From: a virus | Direction: 5' to 3' (one strand) | Virus record (IMG/VR): IMGVR_UViG_3300037963_002975 | Location: 1-23,824 of that record | Length of the DNA: 23,824 nt | Shown here: piece by piece, positions 1 to 6,344 of the stretch | Layout: each line of letters opens with the position of its first letter | Numbering within the stretch: position 1 is the first letter of the stretch | Translations under genes and position numbers: made by a program | Notes under the pieces: generated by a model | Told to the model about the DNA's origin: nothing | The model's input: the letters and a program-made list of their open reading frames with translations, nothing else | The model's database searches: none

Positions 1-24
1 CATCTATACGCGCGCGAGAGATGA
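1..24 (+). CDS. C-terminal end of an upstream gene (partial)
   Basis: Frame 1 reads seven codons (ending Tyr-Ala-Arg-Glu-Arg) and then TGA at 22-24. The stop overlaps the ATG at 21 of the next gene as ATGA, an arrangement that recurs in this window, which is why I read it as a real gene end. Too little is present to name the product. Confidence 0.4.
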   Translation, partial: HLYARER

Positions 25-164
25 ACTGGACTGAGATTTTGGAGCGCGGAAACGTTCCAGAGCCTCCTGGCTATCGCGAGACCATCGAGCGGCTCAAAGC
101 CAAACCTGAAAAGCCGCGTGTCAAACCGTCTCGAAAGAGTAAAAAACGTCCCAAGCGTAAGTAA
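21..164 (+). CDS. small basic hypothetical protein (47 aa)
   Basis: The reading frame starts at ATG 21, overlapping the preceding stop by ATGA, and ends TAA at 162-164. The protein begins MNWTEILERGNVPEPPGYRE and its last 25 residues are very rich in Lys, Arg and Pro, so the tail is likely to bind nucleic acid or another acidic partner. The Pro-Pro-Gly-Tyr centre and acidic N-terminus look like a conserved small phage protein, but I cannot assign a function. It lies 9 nt upstream of a ribbon-helix-helix gene and is probably in the same transcript. The frame stays open to the window edge, so a longer form cannot be excluded, though the ATGA coupling favours this start. Confidence 0.5.
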   Translation: MNWTEILERGNVPEPPGYRETIERLKAKPEKPRVKPSRKSKKRPKRK

Positions 165-173
165 CATCCACGC

Positions 174-437
174 ATGAAAAAAGTTGAAACCCTCCTTCCA
201 GAAGAGCTAATCGAAAGCCTTTCTGCTGAAGCCAAAGAAAAAGGCATGCACAGATCAGAATTGATCCGTGAACGTCTGTCCCAACCGCCCAATCACTTCG
301 GACTTACAACCAGTGATTTTCATAAAGCTGTTACGAAGGTGCGTCGTCGCTCCAGCTATGGTCTGGATAGGCAACAGGCTGAAAGCCTTGTCGCCACTGT
401 ATTCAACGCACTCTTCAGTCCAGGGCATGGGGACTAA
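174..437 (+). CDS. ribbon-helix-helix (CopG/Arc-type) DNA-binding protein
   Basis: An 87-aa protein. Residues 1-40 fit the ribbon-helix-helix pattern: a short strand (KKVETLLPEELIESL), a helix, a Gly-containing turn (EKGMHRS) and a second helix (ELIRERL). Such proteins are small dimeric transcription factors that insert a beta ribbon into the major groove. Residues 41-87 are not part of the fold and contain a basic stretch (KVRRRSSYGL). The stop overlaps the ATG at 427 of the next gene, so the two are translationally coupled. A role as phage repressor, early regulator or antitoxin-like protein is possible; no toxin partner is recognisable next door. Confidence 0.7.
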   Translation: MKKVETLLPEELIESLSAEAKEKGMHRSELIRERLSQPPNHFGLTTSDFHKAVTKVRRRSSYGLDRQQAESLVATVFNALFSPGHGD

Positions 438-684
438 AAACGTTCATCTGCATTACTGCCAGATCGCTGACGAACACTGTCCGTTAGCAATAACACGCTT
501 CACAACGTTTGACCTAGACGACAAACCACTTGCCGTTGAACAAGTCACTTATGAATCCAACATGGATTACATGGAGCGACAAGTTATCAACGCATTACGT
601 TGTGACGTTGAAGTCAGCATCCTCACCTCAACACCAATTCATGAATTCAAAAGACTCCATCACATCTTCAAAAATGCCGAATGA
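427..684 (+). CDS. hypothetical protein (85 aa)
   Basis: The frame is open from 268, but I place the start at ATG 427, which overlaps the end of the ribbon-helix-helix gene by 11 nt; a start at 268 would overlap most of that gene. The product is 85 aa with no signal peptide or membrane segment. It has an acidic centre and a C-terminal helix (HEFKRLHHIFKNAE). I do not recognise the family. Its stop is fused to the next start (ATGA at 681-684), so it sits in a chain of coupled small genes between two DNA-binding proteins. Confidence 0.5.
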   Translation: MGTKNVHLHYCQIADEHCPLAITRFTTFDLDDKPLAVEQVTYESNMDYMERQVINALRCDVEVSILTSTPIHEFKRLHHIFKNAE

Positions 685-908
685 ACGTACAAATTTTTCG
701 GCACAATACTGAATGGATTGTGCTAACCGAGTCTTACGCGCTAACGTTCCACCAAACCCTTGCTGGCGCGATGAGTCATGCCGCAACCGAGATCGGGGCG
801 TCAAATCATCATGGAGCGTCTCAACAAAGCGATTCAACTAGCGACAACGCACCAATGCACGCTCTGCTCAAGCAACTGCTTGGAAGAAAAAGGTTGACGA
901 GTCGATAA
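681..908 (+). CDS. hypothetical protein (75 aa)
   Basis: Starts at ATG 681 inside the stop of the preceding gene (ATGA overlap) and ends at 908. The first 38 residues look like a compact alpha/beta fold (MNVQIFRHNTEWIVLTESYA); the middle is low-complexity in Ser, His, Gln and Asp; the C-terminus is basic (LLKQLLGRKRLTSR). No family is recognised. Coupling by ATGA and same-strand neighbours support it as real. Confidence 0.5.
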   Translation: MNVQIFRHNTEWIVLTESYALTFHQTLAGAMSHAATEIGASNHHGASQQSDSTSDNAPMHALLKQLLGRKRLTSR

Positions 909-940
909 CATGGTAACATTCGTTTAGTATTTTAGAGCCG

Positions 941-1240
941 ATGGCGACGAAGCACGGCAACCGGGTATATATCCAAGTCTTGCTGGAACCTTACCGTGGT
1001 GAACTCTTTATGGAAGAAGCTGCTGCACTAGGCGTAAAACCTTCCGCGTTGATTAGAGATCTCGTGTATGACTACCTCGCCTCAATGACTAATGAAGAAG
1101 CCTATGCAGATGCAGCCTTGAACGACAAAAAGAAATGGCAAGACGCTGTAGACGCCAGACTTGAAGGCAGAGCTAGAAATCGACGAGCTAAAGCTCTTCA
1201 GTCAGAGCAGGCTATCGACGCATCTAACTCACCAATGTGA
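941..1240 (+). CDS. ribbon-helix-helix domain protein (99 aa)
   Basis: Residues 8-47 give a ribbon-helix-helix-like pattern: strand NRVYIQVLLEP, a helix RGELFMEEAAALG, then KPSALIRDLVYDYLASM as the second helix. Residues 48-90 are a charged helix rich in Lys, Arg and Glu. This is the second such protein within 1 kb, and the two are not close relatives by eye. It probably binds DNA as a dimer; the target is unknown. The 3' end overlaps by 43 nt the end of a minus-strand gene (tail to tail). There are 32 nt between it and the upstream gene; I see no convincing promoter there. Confidence 0.62.
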   Translation: MATKHGNRVYIQVLLEPYRGELFMEEAAALGVKPSALIRDLVYDYLASMTNEEAYADAALNDKKKWQDAVDARLEGRARNRRAKALQSEQAIDASNSPM

Positions 1241-1434
1241 CCTACTGCTTGTCTAAGCAGCTTTGCCTGATGCCAGTTGGTCCGTACCAAAGACACGCAT
1301 AACGATTTCAGCGCATCTTCATCGCTGCAGTTCCGAACGTCTCGCACATTGCGCTCCAGCTCCAACTCCTCTTCAAGGCTTTGCTCGACGACCATCCAGT
1401 CTGCCCAGCCCATAGCCTTGAAGATTCTTCTCAA
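1198..1434 (-). CDS. hypothetical protein (71-78 aa)
   Basis: The open frame begins at TTG 1434, one base past the dCTP deaminase stop; the first ATG in frame is at 1413 (71 aa, MGWADWMVVEQSLEEELELE). The product has an acidic helical N-half and a predicted helical C-half. No family recognised. It would be the last gene of the leftward cassette and overlaps the ribbon-helix-helix gene on the other strand by 43 nt. Moderate certainty only: it is short, and its neighbours explain most of the coding signal. Confidence 0.42.
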   Translation of the reverse strand: MRRIFKAMGWADWMVVEQSLEEELELERNVRDVRNCSDEDALKSLCVSLVRTNWHQAKLLRQAVGHIGELDASIACSD

Positions 1435-1435
1435 T

Positions 1436-1954
1436 TCATGCCACGGACGGCATGACTGTCAAGTGGTTGTTGTAATGACCAGTCTCTGCATAGCTGTGCA
1501 TTGGAGCGTTAGACATGGCGTGAAACACCATCTGCCCAATCTTCAGACCCGGATACAACGGCAAAGCATGATGCAGTCGCTCATTCTTCAATTCGAGCGT
1601 CAGCTTGCTTCCGTGCCAGCCTGGATCGCACCAGCCAGCAAGCAGGTGATTAAGACCAGATCGTGCGCGGCTTGACTTGAGAACAAATTGGCAGCTGATG
1701 TCGTCGGGCAGGTTAAACAGCTCAAGTGTCTCAGCCAAGCAAAACTCGCCGGACTGAAGCATGAACGGGTCATCCTCTGTCTTATCCGCAATGCTGATAC
1801 GCACCAGGTCAGGGCTATAGATGCTCTCCACCATCAAATAGTCGCCCAGCCTCAAATCCAAACTGGCTGGATTCAACAGCTCTTCATCGAATGGGACGAC
1901 CATCTGGCCTTTTCGGCACCGAGCCGAGATCTCCCAATCGCACAGAACTGCCAT
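1436..1954 (-). CDS. dcd: dCTP deaminase (Dcd/DUT family)
   Basis: A 172-aa protein of the trimeric dCTP deaminase / dUTPase fold. It converts dCTP to dUTP (or directly to dUMP in bifunctional members), feeding dTTP synthesis. Motifs in order: NPASLDLRLGD at 28-38 (the N-terminal family signature), KSSRARSGL at 93-101 aligning with the Arg-Ser-Ser-x-x-Arg active-site loop, and the CDPGWHG/LELKN block at 109-124, where Glu121 aligns with the catalytic Glu of E. coli Dcd. The nucleotide-binding Tyr-x-Asn near the C-terminus is seen as YNN at 161-163. Length is slightly under the usual 180-195. The gene follows a small membrane protein with a 22-nt gap. Whether the product is mono- or bifunctional cannot be told from the sequence alone. 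Confidence 0.88.
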   Translation of the reverse strand: MAVLCDWEISARCRKGQMVVPFDEELLNPASLDLRLGDYLMVESIYSPDLVRISIADKTEDDPFMLQSGEFCLAETLELFNLPDDISCQFVLKSSRARSGLNHLLAGWCDPGWHGSKLTLELKNERLHHALPLYPGLKIGQMVFHAMSNAPMHSYAETGHYNNHLTVMPSVA

Positions 1955-1976
1955 CCCTGCAACGCAAAAACCAATC

Positions 1977-2174
1977 CTACTCAGCTTGTTTCAAAATCTT
2001 CCTTTCGTTGTGATACGCCCCCTTTTGATGCATTTCAGCCACATCTCGAACCCAAGGCACCAACCAATCATTTACCCGTGAACACTGATCCCAGTTCATA
2101 GGCTTGGCGCATTGCACAACAACAGTCGTCCAAAACGCACTGATAAAAGCCCAGACCCAATAAAACTCACTCAT
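1977..2174 (-). CDS. small membrane protein (65 aa)
   Basis: Residues 5-21 form a hydrophobic, aromatic-rich segment (YWVWAFISAFWTTVVVQ), followed by a soluble region of about 43 residues with two Cys (22 and 31). The start ATG at 2174 lies inside the end of the C39-like peptidase gene (8-nt overlap), so it is translated from the same message. The position next to a possible lysis enzyme suggests a membrane or periplasmic accessory role, but no spanin lipobox is present (Cys22 follows Gln) and I cannot name it. Confidence 0.6.
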   Translation of the reverse strand: MSEFYWVWAFISAFWTTVVVQCAKPMNWDQCSRVNDWLVPWVRDVAEMHQKGAYHNERKILKQAE

Positions 2175-2916
2175 TCACAAGGATCACCCAACCAGTCCTA
2201 GGCCCTGAAGCTTGCCAACGCTGATAGAACGCAGCTTGCCTCACGCGGACATTACGCCCCAAATGCGGATTGCTGTGGCCACCCTTCTCCATCTCGGGAT
2301 AGCCACGAGGATCCTGCATGATCCACTCTGGATCGTTGCTGTTCTTGCCCGCATAACCACTGATCACGCTCCAATGACCACAACCCAGGCCATTACACAT
2401 GGGTGGTTCGCCTAAAAGCATGTTGCCTGCGTGCAACCAGCCAACCAACACTGGTCTGCCATTCTCGATCTCTAGCTCCACCATGTCAGCATCACCGTCT
2501 TTACGAAACTCAGCCTGCAAGCCAAGACTCTGCAATGCCTGCAACTGAGCTTCTACTGACGTGGTGTCCCCAAATTTGGAGCGAATCCTGTTGTACTCAT
2601 CATCTGTGCGCACCTTCTTGTAATACGCCGCCACCATGGCAGCCGCTGAGCTGAAACACTCTCGATAGCCTGTTCCTGTCTTGTTATCGAGCTGTCTGAA
2701 GTACGGCATGTAGACCTGTTGGTCATAGCCGCTCTCTTTCCAGGCTTGAAACCAATCAGCGTCGTCTTCCTCCAGTAATTCCTCTGGCATTGACTCCTCA
2801 AGCTGTTTAATTGCAGCCAGCTGGTGGGGCGTACCACGGAAAAACTTAAAAAAGGGAAGCAGCGATAATGGCACCAGCAAGCTAATCAGGATCGCTCTGA
2901 TAATGCCTGCTGGCAA
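2167..2916 (-). CDS. membrane-anchored C39-like cysteine peptidase, possible endolysin
   Basis: The frame is open from ATG 3072, but the first 52 residues are Cys/Arg-rich and lie over two better small genes in other frames, so I place the start at or near TTG 2916. Residues then begin with a hydrophobic anchor (LPAGIIRAILISLLVPLSLL) followed by a linker rich in Glu. The peptidase C39_2-like domain shows a candidate triad: Cys139 (YRECFSSAAAM), His233 (GCGHWSVISGY) and Asp254 (IMQDPRG), numbered from the 3072 start. C39 enzymes cleave peptides; in phages such domains are sometimes annotated as cell-wall hydrolases. A signal-anchored form would resemble a SAR endolysin, but this is inference. 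The TTG at 2880 or GTG at 2874 are alternative starts. Confidence 0.72.
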   Translation of the reverse strand: MPAGIIRAILISLLVPLSLLPFFKFFRGTPHQLAAIKQLEESMPEELLEEDDADWFQAWKESGYDQQVYMPYFRQLDNKTGTGYRECFSSAAAMVAAYYKKVRTDDEYNRIRSKFGDTTSVEAQLQALQSLGLQAEFRKDGDADMVELEIENGRPVLVGWLHAGNMLLGEPPMCNGLGCGHWSVISGYAGKNSNDPEWIMQDPRGYPEMEKGGHSNPHLGRNVRVRQAAFYQRWQASGPRTGWVILVNE

Positions 2917-3032
2917 CTGGACTCGCCAGCGACATATCCGCCGATGAAGATCACTATTGAACCGCAAAGCAAAAGCGTGGCAGCTCCTCCCGCAACGAAC
3001 CAGCCAGTTGCAGAAAATACGGATAGCTTCAC
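2886..3032 (-). CDS. small single-TM protein, lysis-cassette candidate (48 aa)
   Basis: Reading begins at GTG 3032, overlapping the stop of the 57-aa gene (GTGA), and ends TGA at 2886-2888. The product is 48 aa with one strong hydrophobic segment at about residues 8-34 (GWFVAGGAATLLLCGSIVIF) and a short polar C-terminal tail (GESSCQQALSERS). Its end overlaps the probable start of the C39-like peptidase gene, giving a tightly packed trio. It has the size and topology of a small holin, antiholin or membrane regulator, but there is no sequence signature to choose between them. Confidence 0.5.
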   Translation of the reverse strand: MKLSVFSATGWFVAGGAATLLLCGSIVIFIGGYVAGESSCQQALSERS

Positions 3033-3202
3033 TTCTCAACGCGAGTATCAGGCAAAAGCATCTCGCGAACATGCTTTACCGCCAAATCATCTAAGTCGTT
3101 GTCTGTCCTAGTAACAATTTTCTCCAGCATCGCCACGATCAACTCCTTAAACGCCCTTGATTTCCACATGGTCATCAAGATTGGCTTCAGAATTAAAAGC
3201 AT
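3029..3202 (-). CDS. small conserved cyanophage-type protein (57 aa)
   Basis: ATG at 3202, TGA at 3029-3031, 57 aa. The N-terminus is hydrophobic/amphipathic (MLLILKPILMTMWKSRAFKE), followed by helices and a DNDLDDLAVKHVREMLL segment. From memory, small proteins with this layout (hydrophobic start, W-K-S, then T-D-N-x-x-D-D-x-A-V) recur in T4-like cyanophages; a database search would settle this. The stop overlaps the GTG start of the 48-aa membrane protein. It was too short for a simple long-ORF view, and the longer frame through this region (from 3072) is probably the shadow. Confidence 0.65.
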   Translation of the reverse strand: MLLILKPILMTMWKSRAFKELIVAMLEKIVTRTDNDLDDLAVKHVREMLLPDTRVEK

Positions 3203-3229
3203 GAGATTGCCTTGAACGCCACTATTACG

Positions 3230-3481
3230 TTAGTGCCTATCCGTGTGTCCTTCCAGCCGCGCCACTGCACGCTCCAATTCGCTCAATCTGGCGAAAACCT
3301 CCATGTCTTTCGTCTTGATGTCATTATGCAAAATATCCAAACGACCAGAAAGGTTGTCGACAGCAGCCGTTAAACGAATCAGCGAGTCCTGTCCCAAGCG
3401 GCTTTGACGGCTAATCCCTGAAGCGCCTAGGCCTGCAACTGTGATTGACGCGCCAGCAACAGCGGCCCAGACTTCAACCAT
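3230..3481 (-). CDS. N-anchored coiled-coil protein (83 aa), lysis-cassette candidate
   Basis: Residues 4-22 form a small-residue-rich membrane segment (VWAAVAGASITVAGLGASG). Residues 34-80 form heptad-like helix (LIRLTAAVDNLSGRLDILHN, then VFARLSELERAVARLEG). An N-terminal anchor plus periplasmic or cytoplasmic coiled coil is the layout of inner-membrane spanins and of holin-associated proteins, but the length is short for a spanin. It is the first gene of a leftward set that includes the C39-like peptidase; 26 nt separate its start from the divergent plus-strand gene at 3508. Confidence 0.65.
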   Translation of the reverse strand: MVEVWAAVAGASITVAGLGASGISRQSRLGQDSLIRLTAAVDNLSGRLDILHNDIKTKDMEVFARLSELERAVARLEGHTDRH

Positions 3482-3507
3482 GATCCGCCGCTAACACTCG
3501 CTTCATC

Positions 3508-3768
3508 ATGGCAGAGCCAACAGACAAGCAGCAGGACGAATCAAACTCGCGCCTTGGCGATGTCATCAAGGTTGTATTGCTCGGATGGGCAATGGCGATC
3601 CTGACGGCGAATTATCTAGGTGTGTTCAAACAATCACTCGATCCGACTTATCCGGCATCGATTTTGAGCGGAACGGCGGCGTCGTTCGGCTTAGCTGTAG
3701 GGAACAATAGAAAGAAAAAAGAGGAGCCTACAATCAAGCAAGAACCAACGACTGCGAAACCCAAATGA
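3508..3768 (+). CDS. holin-like membrane protein (86 aa)
   Basis: A polar N-terminus of about 17 residues, hydrophobic segment 1 (about 18-40, VIKVVLLGWAMAILTANYLG), a short loop with Pro-Thr-Tyr-Pro, a weaker segment 2 (about 50-66, ASILSGTAASFGLAVGN), then a Lys-rich tail (RKKKEEPTIKQEPTTAKPK). Two segments with a basic cytoplasmic tail match the general plan of class II holins. The sequence also resembles, from memory, a short membrane protein widespread in T4-like cyanophages. It is coupled to the next gene by ATGA. The holin role is a hypothesis based on topology. Confidence 0.6.
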   Translation: MAEPTDKQQDESNSRLGDVIKVVLLGWAMAILTANYLGVFKQSLDPTYPASILSGTAASFGLAVGNNRKKKEEPTIKQEPTTAKPK

Positions 3769-4259
3769 AACAACTCGCTTTCGTGCTGGGTGTGACAGTT
3801 CTAGGCTTGCCCGCCCAGGCCGATATCACGCATAAAATTCAATCAAGCGTTTCACTGTCTGTCGATGGAGCGGGATCAGTCGCAACCCGTATCCCGTCTT
3901 CAATGGCAGTATCTGGCAATAACGTCACTCTGGACACTACTCCTGTGCTGGGGGCACTTACTTCCGGCACTGCTCTTGGGTACACTCCTGGCGCTTACAG
4001 CATCACTACTGCTGGTGACGCATTTTCGTATTCAGAGTCATATACAGAAGGAGACGATGTCCCAAGCCTCCTCTCAACAACAGTCAACACCGGAGTAGTT
4101 CCGGCGCTGCCTGTTTTTGGTAGCACCACAACAACATCTGGAGGAGTCAAGGGTGACTTGGCCGGTACGTTGGCCACTGATGGCGCTCTAACTATTACAG
4201 CTGGCTCAGCAGGCACCACTGCAATTGGCCAAGTAATCCAAGAGCTGACGATCAAGTGA
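3765..4259 (+). CDS. secreted protein of cyanophage type (164 aa)
   Basis: ATG at 3765 overlaps the previous stop (ATGA). A clear signal peptide (KQLAFVLGVTVLGLPAQA, cleavage after Ala19) precedes ADITHKIQSSVSLSVDGA and a Thr/Ser/Gly-rich, beta-prone body without cysteines, charged residues being few. The composition is that of a periplasmic, envelope or virion-surface protein. I recall similar proteins with the ITHKIQSSV start in cyanomyoviruses, always of unknown function. It is the first of three consecutive secreted proteins, each joined by a 4-nt overlap, so a joint role (for example a periplasmic complex) is likely. Confidence 0.72.
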   Translation: MKQLAFVLGVTVLGLPAQADITHKIQSSVSLSVDGAGSVATRIPSSMAVSGNNVTLDTTPVLGALTSGTALGYTPGAYSITTAGDAFSYSESYTEGDDVPSLLSTTVNTGVVPALPVFGSTTTTSGGVKGDLAGTLATDGALTITAGSAGTTAIGQVIQELTIK

Positions 4260-4708
4260 TGTGGACTTCAATCTGGATCGCATACGGCGCTCTTTGCGCC
4301 ATAGCTCTTGCCGCTCCAGAAGCAAAGTCCCTACCTGTCGTACCCAACTTTCAACAGGGCACCCTTAAGTCCACCACGAAGACAACGCAAAAAGTTACTG
4401 AGGTTATCAACTCCTATGAGTATCGGACTGGTTATGAATACACAGCCAGTGGCACTAACGTTGCTCCAGAAAATGGCGTTGTCGCTCCAGACAAACTGAC
4501 GATCACAACCAATAGCCTCAACGGTGTCACCAGCAAATGGACAGGGCTTGATCCAGCAAGTAAGCCAAACTGGCGGATTGTTGAACAGGGTGCATCGTTC
4601 CAATTCGTAGAAACCCTCAGCGGTCCAGGACTGACACAGCACACCGTCATAAACCGCACAACTGACATTGAATCCTTAACGGAGACGCTCAGCACCTTCA
4701 CCCAATGA
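4256..4708 (+). CDS. secreted protein (150 aa), second of a trio
   Basis: Starts at ATG 4256 in a 4-nt overlap with the preceding stop. The N-terminus is a signal sequence (WTSIWIAYGALCAIALA, probable cleavage near residues 19-20). The mature part is Thr/Ser-rich with a YEYRTGYEYTASG patch and a C-terminal DIESLTETLSTF helix. No known domain is recognised. It is bracketed by two other exported proteins in the same coupled chain. Confidence 0.68.
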   Translation: MMWTSIWIAYGALCAIALAAPEAKSLPVVPNFQQGTLKSTTKTTQKVTEVINSYEYRTGYEYTASGTNVAPENGVVAPDKLTITTNSLNGVTSKWTGLDPASKPNWRIVEQGASFQFVETLSGPGLTQHTVINRTTDIESLTETLSTFTQ

Positions 4709-5436
4709 AGCGAGTCATTGCAACGCTTTTGCTGCTAACCGCTCCAGCGCAAGCTCAAGTTTCAAGTACTGCAGCGCCGGTCGCGAATAGCTCAGGCAGC
4801 GTGACTAATCAGGCCGTGCAGGTGGTTCCTAGTCGTCAGTTCACCAATACTTACGGTGGCGGAATCAGCTGCCAAGGTGCAACCTTGAACATAAATCCGT
4901 TTGTTAGTACAACCACCAGCTGGGCAAACCCTTACGAGTCCCACTACAACGAACCCGTCTATGACACTCTCGATCTCATTGGCGCGTTTGATGAGGAAGG
5001 CAATGCCATCCCGGATGGCGTCCCCGATAATCCGGGCAATGTCCTTTTCTATAAACCTATTCGTACAGGGCAAAAAACCAACTTCTCGATTAACGGCGGA
5101 ATCACTGCCACAATTTCGATACCGTTGGATCGCCATCATGTCGAGAGCTGCCGTCGAGCGGCAGAAAAGCAAGTGGCGCTTTTAGACGCTGCTCTCGCAG
5201 ACAAACGCCTTAACTACGAGCTAGCCAGACTCAAAAACTGCGCCGAACTGATGCAAAAAGGCATCATGTTCCACCCAGAATCACCTTACGCCACAATCTG
5301 CGCTGATGTCGTCCTGACTAATCCGCCAGGCGTAGTGCCGCCCCACAAACATTCAATCACTTACGCAAAGCCCGCTGATTCTTCCGACGCTGCGCAACAG
5401 ACTCAACAGGAGTCTGCTTCCCCATCTTCGCCTTGA
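4705..5436 (+). CDS. secreted protein with C-terminal helical domain (243 aa), third of a trio
   Basis: Starts at ATG 4705 (4-nt overlap). Signal peptide KRVIATLLLLTAPAQA with cleavage after Ala17, then a VTNQAVQVVPSRQFTN segment and a GGGISCQGATLNINPF patch. Residues about 75-115 hold a Gly/Asp/Pro-rich FDEEGNAIPDGVPDNPGN loop. From about 145 comes a long helix (CRRAAEKQVALLDAALADKR) with Cys residues at about 55, 149, 178 and 199 that could form disulfides. The tail is low complexity. From memory this type is shared with T4-like cyanophages and lacks an assigned function. The 3' end overlaps the convergent gene at 5357-6031 by 80 nt. Confidence 0.72.
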   Translation: MKRVIATLLLLTAPAQAQVSSTAAPVANSSGSVTNQAVQVVPSRQFTNTYGGGISCQGATLNINPFVSTTTSWANPYESHYNEPVYDTLDLIGAFDEEGNAIPDGVPDNPGNVLFYKPIRTGQKTNFSINGGITATISIPLDRHHVESCRRAAEKQVALLDAALADKRLNYELARLKNCAELMQKGIMFHPESPYATICADVVLTNPPGVVPPHKHSITYAKPADSSDAAQQTQQESASPSSP

Positions 5437-6031
5437 TTTTCTTGATCACCTTTTTGACTGTTGGCTTGACGGCCTTAAGCAGAAAATCGCCTAACGGTTT
5501 CGCGAAAATGGCGCTAGTCGTTGCAACAGCCGCAATCGTCGCAGTCGTCACCACGACAGGCGTACCAGGTAGATAGTTGCTGATGATCGTTGGTATTCCC
5601 AGCGGCTCATAGATTGCCTCGCACTTGCCCTCAACAGTTCTCTTGTAACCAATAATGACCGCAGTTTGCGATTTGTTCTTGGCTCCTAAAGGAATTGCGT
5701 CAGGTGGCGGACATGGCAGTTCTGTCGCTATTTTTGATATGTCGAGGGGGCTTCTCGGCGGTTTGGATACCTTGTCCGGCTGTTTCGACTCAGCCGGCTT
5801 TTCTTCTGCATCAGTCTTAGGAGCTGGTGCTGCTTTGTGTGAATGCTTGCTTGGCGTAAAGTTCAGCGGCTCATAATGTGGCATCTCCCCACCGGGCATG
5901 TCAGCCACAGGGAAACCAAGCATCAACGTGATTGGTGGTTCGGCTGGCAATACTGGCGGTGGAATAATCTCCCGCGCCGCGATCCTTGGCACGCCTACCG
6001 TTCCAACACCAATCCTCTGAATCTCTGGCAT
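5357..6031 (-). CDS. Pro-rich membrane protein of cyanophage type (224 aa)
   Basis: The N-terminal half (1-105) is rich in Pro, Lys and Glu and probably disordered. A CPPPDAIPLGAKNKSQTAVI motif at about 107-126 and a YKRTVEGKCEAIYEPLG stretch follow, with two Cys that may pair. A hydrophobic segment at about 155-178 (PVVVTTATIAAVATTSAIFA) is followed by a very basic tail (KKVIKKIKAKMGKQ and RRKNQRALRK). A single-pass protein with a large N-terminal domain and a short basic end is the simplest topology, so the N-half would lie outside the cytoplasm. I recall proteins with the same C-P-P-P-D-A-I-P block in cyanomyoviruses beside the secreted trio. Start ATG 6031 overlaps, on the opposite strand, the ATG of the next gene. 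Confidence 0.68.
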   Translation of the reverse strand: MPEIQRIGVGTVGVPRIAAREIIPPPVLPAEPPITLMLGFPVADMPGGEMPHYEPLNFTPSKHSHKAAPAPKTDAEEKPAESKQPDKVSKPPRSPLDISKIATELPCPPPDAIPLGAKNKSQTAVIIGYKRTVEGKCEAIYEPLGIPTIISNYLPGTPVVVTTATIAAVATTSAIFAKPLGDFLLKAVKPTVKKVIKKIKAKMGKQTPVESVAQRRKNQRALRK

Positions 6032-6344
6032 GAAATCAGAACGGTTTACAGCAGGTCAGCTCTGGATTGAAAGGAACCGCAGAAGAGAAGGGCCTCCCAT
6101 TGTCTACACCGTAATGCTGGGCAAAACAGCAAGGCTGTTTACTGATACGAAAGCCATCCTGCGGTTTGTGAAATGGCCGAAAAGCACACCAACTGGTGAT
6201 GCCTTACGCGAATGGCTTGCATCCTTTGAGCAAAAACCACAAGCACCCGCGCCAGAATTGGATATGGCAAAAATCAAGGCGGAAGGCTTCGGACCTGAAG
6301 CTCATGACGACGACCCAACCGCCAACACCAAGATGGTGACCTGA
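6030..6344 (+). CDS. hypothetical soluble protein (104 aa)
   Basis: Residues 1-62 look like a small alpha/beta domain (MKSERFTAGQLWIERNRRRE, then VYTVMLGKTARLFTDTKAIL). Residues 68-104 are Pro/Ala/Asp-rich and probably flexible. No family recognised. The ATG at 6030 shares bases with the oppositely oriented ATG at 6031 (CATG). It runs toward a promoter-like site and structured non-coding region. Confidence 0.6.
   Translation: MKSERFTAGQLWIERNRRREGPPIVYTVMLGKTARLFTDTKAILRFVKWPKSTPTGDALREWLASFEQKPQAPAPELDMAKIKAEGFGPEAHDDDPTANTKMVT

Noticed and set aside
268-426. Longer start of the 85-aa gene at ATG 268
   Set aside because: Would overlap most of the ribbon-helix-helix gene; the start at 427 gives a normal short overlap.
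890-940. Promoter before the second ribbon-helix-helix gene (TTGACG at 894-899)
   Set aside because: The nearest -10-like TAACAT is only 14 nt away and no better -10 is found at normal spacing.
2109-2114. Lipobox in the 65-aa membrane protein (possible outer spanin)
   Set aside because: Cys22 follows Val-Val-Gln, and Gln at -1 does not fit a lipobox.
2917-3072. N-terminal 52 residues of the C39-like frame from ATG 3072
   Set aside because: Cys/Arg-rich, lies over the 57- and 48-aa genes in better frames, and the hydrophobic anchor begins only at residue 53.
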